In this document: positions 1 through 5,075 of the stretch, piece by piece
Layout of the letters: each line of letters begins with the position of its first letter
Position numbering within the stretch: position 1 is the stretch's first letter
Assembly (NCBI GenBank): GCA_007124345.1
Contig: SLFH01000031.1
Coordinates: 1 to 6,989, forward strand
DNA: 6,989 nt
DNA from: Phycisphaerales bacterium
GTDB taxonomy: Bacteria; Planctomycetota; Phycisphaerae; Phycisphaerales; UBA1924
Direction of reading: 5' to 3'
Notes under the pieces: model-generated
Told to the model about the DNA's origin: nothing
What the model saw: only the letters and a program-made list of their open reading frames with translations
Database searches by the model: none
Made by a program: the position numbers and the translations under genes

Positions 1-627
1 CCCCGCGTCGGGGTCGAGGTTCGTGCCCGCGGGCACGAGCGTCCCGTTGAAGGCGGCGTCGAGCTCCTGCGAGCCCGTCCGCAGCCGCAGGATGTACTCG
101 CCGAGAGCGCCGGGGGCGGCCGGATCGGCCACCTCGCTCATCACGCGGACGAAGTAGTCCTGATCGGCCTGGGCGACAAAGCCGTACCACGCGTCGGTCG
201 GACGCCCGGAGGTCAGCACGCCGTTGCCCGTCGCCGGTCCATTCTGGACGAAGAAGGGCAGGAGGTTGCCGTCGGCGTCGTAGACCTCGAGGGCGGTGTT
301 CAGACCGCTGCCGGTGTTCTGGGCGTCGGCGAGGATGCCGATGAAGTCTGTGTCGGCGAGATTGAACCGGAAGAGGTCGAAGGCGTTGGAGACCTCGATC
401 TCTCCGAAATCGAAGCCGTAACCGTCCGTGATGGGGACGAAGACGGCGTCTTCGAAGTTCAGGGGATCGCCCGACAGGAGCACTCGAGGTTCGAGCTTGT
501 CGAACATCTCGTGCATGCTGCTTTGGGCTCGGCCGGCTCTGGAGAAAATCCGGCCGGAGCTTCGGGTTGTCGAGCCACGGGCCTTCCATGCCCTGGCAAA
601 GACTGAACACATCTGCCAACCACTCAT
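1..627 (-). CDS. Exported LEPR-xLL protein with PPC-like beta domain (5' part only)
   Basis: This is the first 209 codons of a minus-strand gene whose 3' end lies beyond the left edge. The ATG at 627-625 follows AAGGGAG (641-635) with 7 bases between, and an in-frame TGA sits just upstream at 651-649, so this start is well supported. Residues 1-39 are basic (seven Arg/Lys) with no Asp or Glu. Residues 45-54 read LEPRVLLSGD, the LEPR-xLL motif known near the N-terminus of large secreted or surface proteins, frequent in planctomycetes. From about residue 70 to 190 there is a beta-rich segment resembling a bacterial pre-peptidase C-terminal (PPC) domain: FRFNLADTDFIGILADAQN, then LEVYDADGNLL, then QDYFVRVM and GEYILRLRTG. 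This arrangement fits a cell-surface or extracellular protein. Substrate and full length cannot be told. Export is inferred from the motif; a classical hydrophobic signal peptide is not evident before it. Confidence 0.87.
   Translation of the reverse strand, partial: MSGWQMCSVFARAWKARGSTTRSSGRIFSRAGRAQSSMHEMFDKLEPRVLLSGDPLNFEDAVFVPITDGYGFDFGEIEVSNAFDLFRFNLADTDFIGILADAQNTGSGLNTALEVYDADGNLLPFFVQNGPATGNGVLTSGRPTDAWYGFVAQADQDYFVRVMSEVADPAAPGALGEYILRLRTGSQELDAAFNGTLVPAGTNLDPDAG
466..495 (-). other. LEPR-xLL motif coding segment
   Basis: Codons 45-54 of the leftmost gene encode LEPRVLLSGD. By analogy with other planctomycete proteins this N-terminal motif marks surface or secreted proteins; the mechanism is not established from this sequence. 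It lies unusually far in (about 44 residues after the predicted start). A later start at Met38 (516-514) would put it at residue 8, but that ATG has no comparable Shine-Dalgarno sequence. Confidence 0.75.
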
Positions 628-634
628 CTTCGGG

Positions 635-641
635 CTCCCTT
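635..641 (-). promoter_or_regulatory. Shine-Dalgarno site of the LEPR-xLL gene
   Basis: AAGGGAG on the minus strand, ending 7 bases before the ATG at 627-625. It decides the start in favour of Met1 over the in-frame ATGs at 612 and 516. Confidence 0.65.
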
Positions 642-809
642 CGTGTGCTCAGGCTCGTCCTGCCGATGCACCGCTTGGGGTTGAGGCCGCTTCGTCCGCA
701 TGGTGGGGCGGAGTGTACCGAAAGTGGCCGCTTGGTGCGGGCATCCGCCGCCCCGCCCTGGCAAGCGTCTGGCGACGCCGGGCTGTTCTGGGGCGAGTCC
801 GCTGGGTGG

Positions 810-839
810 AGGATAGCCGATCCGGGGGTCCGAACGCAA
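810..839 (-). promoter_or_regulatory. Candidate sigma70-type promoter for the LEPR-xLL gene
   Basis: On the minus strand TTGCGT (839-834) is followed after 18 bases by TATCCT (815-810): 3/6 and 4/6 matches to the -35 and -10 consensus. It is correctly oriented, about 185 bases upstream of the start codon, and its -35 lies inside the left arm of the dyad element at 817-892. Inferred from consensus only; planctomycete promoters can diverge, so confidence is low. Confidence 0.3.
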
Positions 840-892
840 CTGTTTCCGATCAAACACGGTGTTGTCGGCTTGTTTTGCGTTCCGGGGATCGG
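817..892. repeat. Nested dyad-symmetric element (imperfect inverted repeat)
   Basis: The plus strand at 817-840 shares with the minus strand at 892-872 the blocks CCGATCC, CCG and AACGCAA in the same order, with a six-base insertion in the left arm between the first two blocks and a two-base AA insertion near the end of the right arm. Between the arms lies the palindrome AACAC-G-GTGTT (853-863). The symmetry is centred near 855. It may be a regulator-binding region or an RNA hairpin if transcribed; the candidate -35 at 834-839 lies in one arm. Confidence 0.45.
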
Positions 893-954
893 TTCGGGCC
901 GGCCGTGCGACCATCGCGACACGGTCCTCCTCCGGCGTTGTCATTTCCGCACGC

Positions 955-977
955 CGCCCTGGACTGGTTCCAGAGCG
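955..977 (-). terminator. Hairpin after the racemase-fold gene, possible terminator
   Basis: On the minus strand CGCTCTGG (977-970), loop AACCAGT, then CCAGGGCG (962-955) form an 8-bp stem with one G-T wobble, starting 11 bases past the stop codon. No T-tract follows, so it is at best a weak intrinsic terminator or an mRNA 3'-end stabiliser. Confidence 0.35.
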
Positions 978-988
978 CCGGTGTTCTT

Positions 989-1714
989 TCAGGCCGCAGG
1001 CGGAGCCACCTCACCGCGCCCCGCAAGCGACAGGGCGTCGCGGACGACGGCTTCGGCGAGGATCGACCCCGCGTCGTACACCGACAGGCCGTTGCTGCCC
1101 GGCTCGACCGCCAGCGGCGCTTCCGACGAGGCGAGGACGATCCCCTCGCACCCCCGGGCCTCCAGATTCCGGATGATCTGGCGCACTTTCTCGCGCGAGT
1201 TGGTGCGGACCTCACCTTTGAGCAGTTCGTCCACGATAATCCGGTCCAGATCCTCCGCTTCGTCGCCGTCGGGGCTGAGGACTTGGATGCCGCGGAGCCC
1301 GAGGTGGGTCTGATAAGTCGAGGCGGCTGTGACCCACCGCGTCCCGATCAGGCCGACGGTGCTCCGGCCCTCGCGGGCGATCGCGTCGGCGACGGCCTCG
1401 GGCATCGAACGCCAAGGGATCGGTGTCTCGTGCTCGGCGAGGTGCAGGGCATACTGGACCGCGTGATCCGGTGTAACGCAGACCTCGGCGCCCGCCGCCG
1501 CGACAACCTCCGCGGACTTGCAGAGCAGTGCGGCGACCCCGTGCCAGTCGCCGAGCCGGATCGCGTTGAGGTAGCTGGTAAGGGGCTCGTTGTGCATGGA
1601 GACGCGGAGCTGCGCGTTCGGCCCGCCGATCCTGTGGGACTGGCGGGAGAGCTCGCGGATGAACAGCGCGGCGCCCTCCGGGCTGACACCGACAATACCG
1701 ATGTGCTTGATCAC
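989..1714 (-). CDS. Aspartate/glutamate racemase-fold protein with altered catalytic motifs
   Basis: 241 residues, the usual length for the Asp/Glu/hydantoin racemase family (two alpha/beta domains, cytoplasmic, interconverting L- and D-amino acids). Family landmarks are IGIVGVSPEGAA (5-16), a region similar to E. coli RacX/YgeA across SMHNEP (39-44) and AAAGAE (72-77), GLIGTRWVT (121-129), and the C-terminal VYDAGSILAEAV (212-223). The start is GTG at 1714-1712, backed by GGAGG (1726-1722) 7 bases upstream. Oddities: the first catalytic region, normally CNTxH (or TNTxH), reads CVTPDH (79-84). The second, normally LGCTE, reads LASSE (194-198), so Ser196 replaces the catalytic Cys. Cys65 and Cys189 are elsewhere. 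Racemase activity is therefore doubtful; a changed activity or a binding role is possible. It is divergent from the CNNM genes and upstream of the LEPR-xLL gene on the same strand. Fold assignment is confident; substrate unknown. Confidence 0.9.
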   Translation of the reverse strand: MIKHIGIVGVSPEGAALFIRELSRQSHRIGGPNAQLRVSMHNEPLTSYLNAIRLGDWHGVAALLCKSAEVVAAAGAEVCVTPDHAVQYALHLAEHETPIPWRSMPEAVADAIAREGRSTVGLIGTRWVTAASTYQTHLGLRGIQVLSPDGDEAEDLDRIIVDELLKGEVRTNSREKVRQIIRNLEARGCEGIVLASSEAPLAVEPGSNGLSVYDAGSILAEAVVRDALSLAGRGEVAPPAA

Positions 1715-1721
1715 GGCGACG

Positions 1722-1726
1722 CCTCC
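1722..1726 (-). promoter_or_regulatory. Shine-Dalgarno site deciding the GTG start of the racemase-fold gene
   Basis: GGAGG on the minus strand ends 7 bases before the GTG at 1714-1712. The encoded N-terminus then begins directly with the family's first beta strand (IKHIGIVGV), so the GTG start is well supported. Confidence 0.75.
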
Positions 1727-1754
1727 GTTGCGTTGGCCTCTCCTTCGTTCCTGC

Positions 1755-1784
1755 TATGGTGGGCGATATCGGGCCCCACGTCAA
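1755..1784 (-). promoter_or_regulatory. Possible promoter for the racemase-fold gene
   Basis: TTGACG (1784-1779, minus strand) is a 5/6 match to the -35 consensus, 64 bases before the start codon. The downstream hexamer is weak: CATAGC at 1758-1753 matches only ATA at a 20-base spacing, and ACCATA at 18 bases is poorer. Low confidence because no good -10 is present. Confidence 0.25.
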
Positions 1785-1916
1785 TGAAGATTTCCCGATC
1801 CGAGAGCGACCAGTCCTTCCCCGCCCGCGGCTTGGCCCCGGTTCTGAGCGTGGATTTGGGGTTCCGGCCTGTCCCGGCCCAAGATGTTGGGGCGGTTGTG
1901 GTATCGGGCCGGTGTT

Positions 1917-1930
1917 GGGGTCTGTACCCC
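1917..1930 (+). repeat. Small perfect hairpin in the CNNM leader
   Basis: GGGGT-CTGT-ACCCC forms a 5-bp perfect stem with a tetraloop, 58 bases upstream of the first CNNM gene's start. It lies in the likely untranslated leader. No terminator T-tract follows. Function unknown; it may be chance in GC-rich DNA. Confidence 0.35.
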
Positions 1931-1988
1931 CTATTGGCTTCCTCGGGGTGTCGGTTCGCTCGGGGAGCGGAAGGGGCGGTGGGCGCGC

Positions 1989-3284
1989 ATGGGCGTTGAA
2001 GAGTTGCCGATCATCGCGGTGCTCGGCGCGCTGCTGGTCGCTTCGGGCCTGGCCTCAGGCACGGAGACGGCGCTGTTTAGGCTGTCAGAGTCGGAGCGCC
2101 GGATTGTGCGAGAGCGGCGGCCGGTCGGCGGGGCGGCCCTCGACCGCCTGCTCGACGCCCCTCGCGCCCTGCTGATCACGATCCTCCTGCTCAACATGAG
2201 CGTGAACATCCTGTACTTCGTCTTTTCCAGCGTGCTGGCGATGCGGTCGGAGCACGCGGCGTGGAAGGCGGGAATCGGGGTCGCGTCGGTGCTGCTTCTG
2301 ATCCTGCTGGGCGAGGTGCTGCCCAAGCTGCTGGCGGGCGCCCACAGGCTGACCTACGCGGCGGTGGTCGCCGGGCCGCTCCTGGTGGTCAGCCGGGCGC
2401 TCTCGCCGATCCGTGTCTTTGTCGATTGGTTTATGGTGACGCCGGTCACGCGGCTGGTCGGGGCGGGCGAGCTGGCCGAGCCGGTGTCGCACGACGACCT
2501 CCGTCGGTTGGTCGAGTCGGGCGTCGATCACGGGGCGATCAGCGAGGAGGAACGTCGGCTGCTTTCAGAGGCGATCCGCCTCGGGCGTCGCAAGGCGTCG
2601 GAGGCGATGACGCCCAGGACTCGCATCCCGTGGATCAGCCGCCAGCAGAGAAGGGGCGAGGTGCTGCGGGTGGTCAGGCGGACCGAGCGCACGCGCCTGC
2701 CGGTGCGGGCCGACGACGACCACCCGGCGGGGTTTCTCGATGTCAAGTCGTTCCTGATCGGCAGCGAGGCGATGGGCAACGACGCGGCGATCTCACCCGA
2801 ATATGTCGCCCCGGCGAAGTTCGTGCCCGAGACGGTGAGCATGGACCGCCTCCTGGATTTCTTCAGAGAGTCCGGCGAGCATGTGGCGTTCTGTGTCGAC
2901 GAGCACGGGTCGATCACGGGGATGATTCAGATCGAGAACATCGCGCGGGCGATGTCGGTGCCGCCGCCGGGCGAGGGCGGGGGCTTGCTCTCGCGGGTGA
3001 TGCTGATCGGGCTGCAGACCTGGCTGGCGCCGGCGCTGACGCCGGTGCGTGACCTTGCCGAGAGTGACAGTGTTTTCGCGGATCTAGCCGACGCGTTCGG
3101 GGAGCGGGTGCAGACGCTCGGTGGCGTGCTGCAGGCGGCGCTGGGGCGGATGCCCGAAGAGGGCGACCGTGTTACGGTCGGTCGCATCGAGCTCGAGGTC
3201 GACCGCGTGAAGGGCCGAGCGGTCGAGAGCGTGGTGCTGCGGGTGCTCGACGAACCCGAAGAAGAACAGCGGGAGCCGCTCTGA
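1989..3284 (+). CDS. CNNM/CorC-type membrane transporter (DUF21, CBS pair, CorC_HlyC)
   Basis: 431 residues from ATG 1989, in the CNNM/CorB/CorC (HlyC/CorC) family whose members include Na+-coupled Mg2+ exporters in the cytoplasmic membrane. Residues 1-150 form the DUF21 transmembrane domain: helices at about 6-27 with SGTETALF (23-30), 60-82 with LLLNMSVN, 94-113 ending LLGEVLPK (106-113), and 121-147. The juxtamembrane helical segment 168-206 leads to a CBS pair: MTPRTRI (207-213) through LPVRADDDHPAGFLDVKSF, then FVPETVSMDRLLDFF to VDEHGSITGMIQIENI (303-318). The CorC_HlyC domain spans about 350-421 (TLGGV, GRMPEEGD, IELEVDRVKG). An in-frame extension back to 1884 is rejected because it is Arg/Gly-rich and unlike the family N-terminus. 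The nearest SD-like run (GGAAGGGG, 1969-1976) is 12 bases away, so initiation may be weak. The gene overlaps its paralog by one base. Ion specificity is inferred from the family. Confidence 0.93.
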   Translation: MGVEELPIIAVLGALLVASGLASGTETALFRLSESERRIVRERRPVGGAALDRLLDAPRALLITILLLNMSVNILYFVFSSVLAMRSEHAAWKAGIGVASVLLLILLGEVLPKLLAGAHRLTYAAVVAGPLLVVSRALSPIRVFVDWFMVTPVTRLVGAGELAEPVSHDDLRRLVESGVDHGAISEEERRLLSEAIRLGRRKASEAMTPRTRIPWISRQQRRGEVLRVVRRTERTRLPVRADDDHPAGFLDVKSFLIGSEAMGNDAAISPEYVAPAKFVPETVSMDRLLDFFRESGEHVAFCVDEHGSITGMIQIENIARAMSVPPPGEGGGLLSRVMLIGLQTWLAPALTPVRDLAESDSVFADLADAFGERVQTLGGVLQAALGRMPEEGDRVTVGRIELEVDRVKGRAVESVVLRVLDEPEEEQREPL

Positions 3285-4258
3285 TGACTCCCGAGGTGCT
3301 CTTCTGGTCGGCGCTGTGCGTGCTGGGGCTTTTCGGCTCTGCGGTCTGCAGCGGCATGGAAACGGGGTACTACCGCCTCAACCGCGTGACGCTCGCGGTG
3401 CGCTCTGAACGCGAGTCGAGCGCGAAGCTGCTGCGCGCCATGACCGACAAACCCCAGGGGCTGCTGGCGTCGCTCCTGATCGGCAACAACGCGTTCAACT
3501 ACATCGGCGTCCTGGGGCTGACGGCGCTCCTTGAGATCCGCGGGTACAGCGAGGCGTCGATCGTGCTGCTCAACGCGCTGGTGCTCACGCCTGTGGTGCT
3601 TGTGTTCTGCGAGTCGACGCCCAAGGAGCTCTTCCGCCGGCGGGCCGACGAATGGATGTACCCGCTCGCCCGCCCGCTGTGGGTGATGCGGGCGGTGTTC
3701 GCGGCGACGGGGTTCCTGGGGTTGGTTGTCGGCTTTGCGAGGCTTGTGGGCCGGATCGGCGGGATCGCGCCCGAGCCGGCGCTGAGCCGACGCGAGGAAG
3801 TCGCGGCGTTGCTGTTCGAGTCGGCGTCGGAGGGGGTGATCTCCGAGAGCCAGCTCCGGATCGTGCAGCAGGCGATGCGACTGGGGCGTGCGGATGTCAA
3901 AAGGGTCATGGTCCCGTGGAGGCGTGTGCTTACAGTCGACGCGGGGTCGAGCCGCGAGGAGGCGTTGGCGGTGTTCGCCGAGGCGGTGCACACGCGGGCG
4001 CCGGTGGTGGACGCGAACGGGAGCGTGGTGGGGGTGCTCAACAGGCTGCACCTGCACGCGCACCCGGACCGGACAATCGAGTCGCTGATGACGCCCGCCG
4101 CGACGCTGCACCCGCAGATGCGGGTGACGGTGGCTCTGGCGAGGCTCCGCGAAGCGGACTCGCCCGTCGGGATCGTGATGGGACCGACGGGTCCGGTTGG
4201 GCTGGTCACGCCCAAGAACCTGATCGAGCCGCTGGTGGGCACGCTGGAGCAGTGGTAG
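3284..4258 (+). CDS. CNNM/CorC-type paralog lacking the CorC_HlyC domain (DUF21 plus CBS)
   Basis: 324 residues. The ATG shares its A with the preceding TGA (TGATG), with GGGAG (3271-3275) 8 bases upstream, so it is translationally coupled to the first CNNM gene. The DUF21 domain (1-160) has helices at about 5-24 ending in SGMETGYYRL (23-32), 59-83 with IGNNAFNY (66-73), 90-110 running into CESTPKEL (109-116), and 128-155. The 169-207 helix (RREEVAALLFES, QQAMRLGRADV) aligns with the equivalent part of the neighbour (RRLVESG, SEAIRLGRRKA). A CBS pair follows: MVPWRRVLTV (209-218) to APVVDANGSVVGVLN, then SLMTPAATL to SPVGIVMGPTGPVGLVTPKNL (293-313). It ends 11 residues later, without the CorC_HlyC domain of its partner. 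It probably acts in the same membrane as a partner or regulator of the first protein; ion transport is inferred from the family. A stand-alone homodimer is also possible. Confidence 0.92.
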   Translation: MTPEVLFWSALCVLGLFGSAVCSGMETGYYRLNRVTLAVRSERESSAKLLRAMTDKPQGLLASLLIGNNAFNYIGVLGLTALLEIRGYSEASIVLLNALVLTPVVLVFCESTPKELFRRRADEWMYPLARPLWVMRAVFAATGFLGLVVGFARLVGRIGGIAPEPALSRREEVAALLFESASEGVISESQLRIVQQAMRLGRADVKRVMVPWRRVLTVDAGSSREEALAVFAEAVHTRAPVVDANGSVVGVLNRLHLHAHPDRTIESLMTPAATLHPQMRVTVALARLREADSPVGIVMGPTGPVGLVTPKNLIEPLVGTLEQW

Positions 4259-4376
4259 GGCGGGGGTAGGTGGGGTCTGCGACTCGGTGCGGAATAGCGG
4301 GGCCCGCTCGGCCGATATCAGTGTAAAGCATCGCCTCTGATGTCGTGTTGTCCGCACGGCGGTCGGGGGCGACGCC

Positions 4377-4392
4377 AGCGCCTTGCGGCGCT
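4377..4392 (+). repeat. Perfect hairpin just upstream of the thioredoxin-like gene's ribosome binding site
   Basis: AGCGCC-TTGC-GGCGCT: a perfect 6-bp stem with a 4-base loop, ending 8 bases before the AAGGAA Shine-Dalgarno (4401-4406). It may affect translation or mRNA stability; it has no T-tract and so is not a terminator. Confidence 0.45.
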
Positions 4393-4400
4393 CAAGCAAA

Positions 4401-4406
4401 AAGGAA
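4401..4406 (+). promoter_or_regulatory. Shine-Dalgarno site deciding the thioredoxin-like start
   Basis: AAGGAA ends 6 bases before ATG 4413. A TTG at 4383, ten codons upstream in frame, lies in the loop of the 4377-4392 hairpin and has no such site, so ATG 4413 is preferred. Confidence 0.7.
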
Positions 4407-4412
4407 CGCACC

Positions 4413-4910
4413 ATGATCGCGAGCGGGATGGACGGGAAGGGCCGACACCGGTTGGGCGCAGTTTCGGGAGGCACGCTGCTGGCGATCGCGGTGCTGCTGA
4501 CGCTGGTGATCTTCCTGACGGTGCGGATCGGCGGGTCGACCGCCCCGACGCCAGAGGTCTTCTCGGAGACCGCATCGGAGACGCTCGCCGCTGCGATCGA
4601 GCGGTCCCGGAGCGAGGGCCGGCCCGTCTTTGCGCTGGTGACGGCGGACTGGTGCCCGCCCTGCCAGACCTACAAGCGGACGACGCTCGCCGACGAATCT
4701 GTGCAGCGGATGCTCCGCGAGCGTGCGATCCCCTTCTACATCGACGCCGACACTCAGCGGGACGACCTGCGCACGCTCTCGTCGCTCGGGCTTGATGTGC
4801 GGGGCATCCCGGCGACGGTGATCATCGCCGACGGAAAAATCGTGGCCCATCCTTCGGGCGTGCAGAGCAAGGGCGACATCGAGTCGCTGCTCGCTCGCGC
4901 CGGGGGCTGA
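4413..4910 (+). CDS. Membrane-anchored thioredoxin-like protein (WCPPC)
   Basis: 165 residues. A short, positively charged N-terminus (GKGRHR, 8-13) is followed by one hydrophobic helix at about 19-38 (TLLAIAVLLTLVIFLTV), giving a signal anchor with the domain on the outer side of the cytoplasmic membrane. The thioredoxin fold spans about 55-163. The redox-active motif WCPPC is at 80-84 in TADWCPPCQTYKR, beta strand IPFYIDAD (106-113) follows, and the cis-proline motif GIPAT (131-135) precedes VIIADGKIV (136-144). The length and the segment KRTTLADESVQRML resemble thioredoxin_7/DsbD-gamma-type or TlpA-like thiol-disulfide proteins, so a role in disulfide exchange on exported proteins is likely, with partner unknown. 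Both catalytic cysteines are present. It is followed at 4967 by an intrinsic terminator, so it is probably not cotranscribed with the downstream dehydrogenase, although a 154-base gap also separates it from the CNNM pair. Confidence 0.9.
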   Translation: MIASGMDGKGRHRLGAVSGGTLLAIAVLLTLVIFLTVRIGGSTAPTPEVFSETASETLAAAIERSRSEGRPVFALVTADWCPPCQTYKRTTLADESVQRMLRERAIPFYIDADTQRDDLRTLSSLGLDVRGIPATVIIADGKIVAHPSGVQSKGDIESLLARAGG

Positions 4911-4933
4911 GGTTCTCTGCTGAAATCTGGGGC

Positions 4934-4957
4934 GGATTCCGGGTTGCGTCGGAATCC
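4934..4957 (+). repeat. Perfect 8-bp inverted repeat in the 3' region of the thioredoxin-like gene
   Basis: GGATTCCG (4934-4941) and CGGAATCC (4950-4957) are exact reverse complements around an 8-base loop. It lies between the stop codon (4910) and the intrinsic terminator (4967). It lacks a T-tract, so it is more likely an operator-like dyad or an mRNA stabilising stem than a second terminator. Confidence 0.5.
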
Positions 4958-4966
4958 CGATCTGGT

Positions 4967-4995
4967 AGGCTGCGCGTCAGCGCGGCCTTTTTCTT
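4967..4995 (+). terminator. Intrinsic terminator of the thioredoxin-like gene
   Basis: AGGCTGCGC, loop GTCA, GCGCGGCCT form a 9-bp stem with one T-G wobble, continuing directly into a T-tract (TTTTTCTT, 4988-4995). GC-rich stem plus T-run is the classical rho-independent form. It lies 56 bases after the stop codon. Confidence 0.8.
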
Positions 4996-5004
4996 GCGCG
5001 GCCT
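4980..5004 (+). repeat. Short direct repeat GCGCGGCCT, 16 bases apart
   Basis: The right arm of the terminator (4980-4988) recurs exactly at 4996-5004, just after the T-tract. The second copy could also pair with the terminator's left arm, and its CGCGGCC (4997-5003) is complementary to GGCCGCG at 5024-5030. Whether this is functional or chance in GC-rich DNA cannot be told here. Confidence 0.45.
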
Positions 5005-5060
5005 GTTCCGGGTCGTGCGGCGGGGCCGCGGGTGGTGTTTTTCTGGCCACCTCGTGGGCA

Positions 5061-5068
5061 AGAAGGAG
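5061..5068 (+). promoter_or_regulatory. Shine-Dalgarno site of the PQQ sugar dehydrogenase gene
   Basis: AGAAGGAG ends 7 bases before ATG 5076. It fixes the start and excludes the in-frame ORF extension from 4944, which would run through the terminator. Confidence 0.75.
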
Positions 5069-5075
5069 AGTTGCG

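Larger units (their letters stand above)
628..988. other. Intergenic region between the racemase-fold gene and the LEPR-xLL gene
   Basis: 361 bases without a convincing gene. Open frames here have low-complexity Arg/Pro/Gly-rich translations typical of GC-rich non-coding DNA. It contains, reading in the direction of the flanking minus-strand genes, a hairpin just after the racemase-fold stop (977-955), a nested inverted repeat (892-817) with a small palindrome at 853-863, a candidate promoter (839-810) and a Shine-Dalgarno site (641-635). No tRNA or recognised riboswitch was seen. Confidence 0.7.

Noticed and set aside
624..944. A 106-codon minus-strand frame in the gap before the LEPR-xLL gene
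   Set aside because: It overlaps the LEPR-xLL start by four bases, which looks like coupling, but the protein is Arg/Pro-rich, lacks a domain, and crosses the inverted repeat and candidate promoter.
1884..1988. N-terminal extension of the first CNNM protein (35 codons)
   Set aside because: The family begins directly with the first transmembrane helix, as at ATG 1989; the extension is Gly/Arg/Trp-rich and includes the 1917-1930 hairpin.
428..1999. A 523-codon open frame on the plus strand
   Set aside because: It is antisense to the LEPR-xLL and racemase-fold genes, both of which have family motifs and ribosome binding sites. Its translation is Arg/Pro/Gly-rich with no recognisable domain; long antisense frames are expected at this GC content.
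4296..4308. AGCGGGGCCCGCT palindrome after the second CNNM gene, considered as terminator
   Set aside because: Only about a 5-bp stem with a three-base loop and no T-tract; likely chance in GC-rich sequence.
4322..4327. TGTAAA as a -10 box for the thioredoxin-like gene
   Set aside because: No acceptable -35 hexamer at 16-19 bases upstream; the region there is GC-rich.
2927..4474. A 515-codon open frame on the minus strand
   Set aside because: It lies opposite the two CNNM genes. Composition is dominated by Arg, His, Pro and Gln, and no domain or start signal is seen.
5017..5029. GCGGC-GGG-GCCGC hairpin before the dehydrogenase, considered as a second terminator
   Set aside because: The stem is short and the T-run (5038-5042) is separated from it by 8 bases, so it does not fit an intrinsic terminator.
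4944..5075. In-frame upstream extension of the sugar dehydrogenase
   Set aside because: It would place the intrinsic terminator inside the gene and bury the signal peptide; ATG 5076 has a good Shine-Dalgarno.
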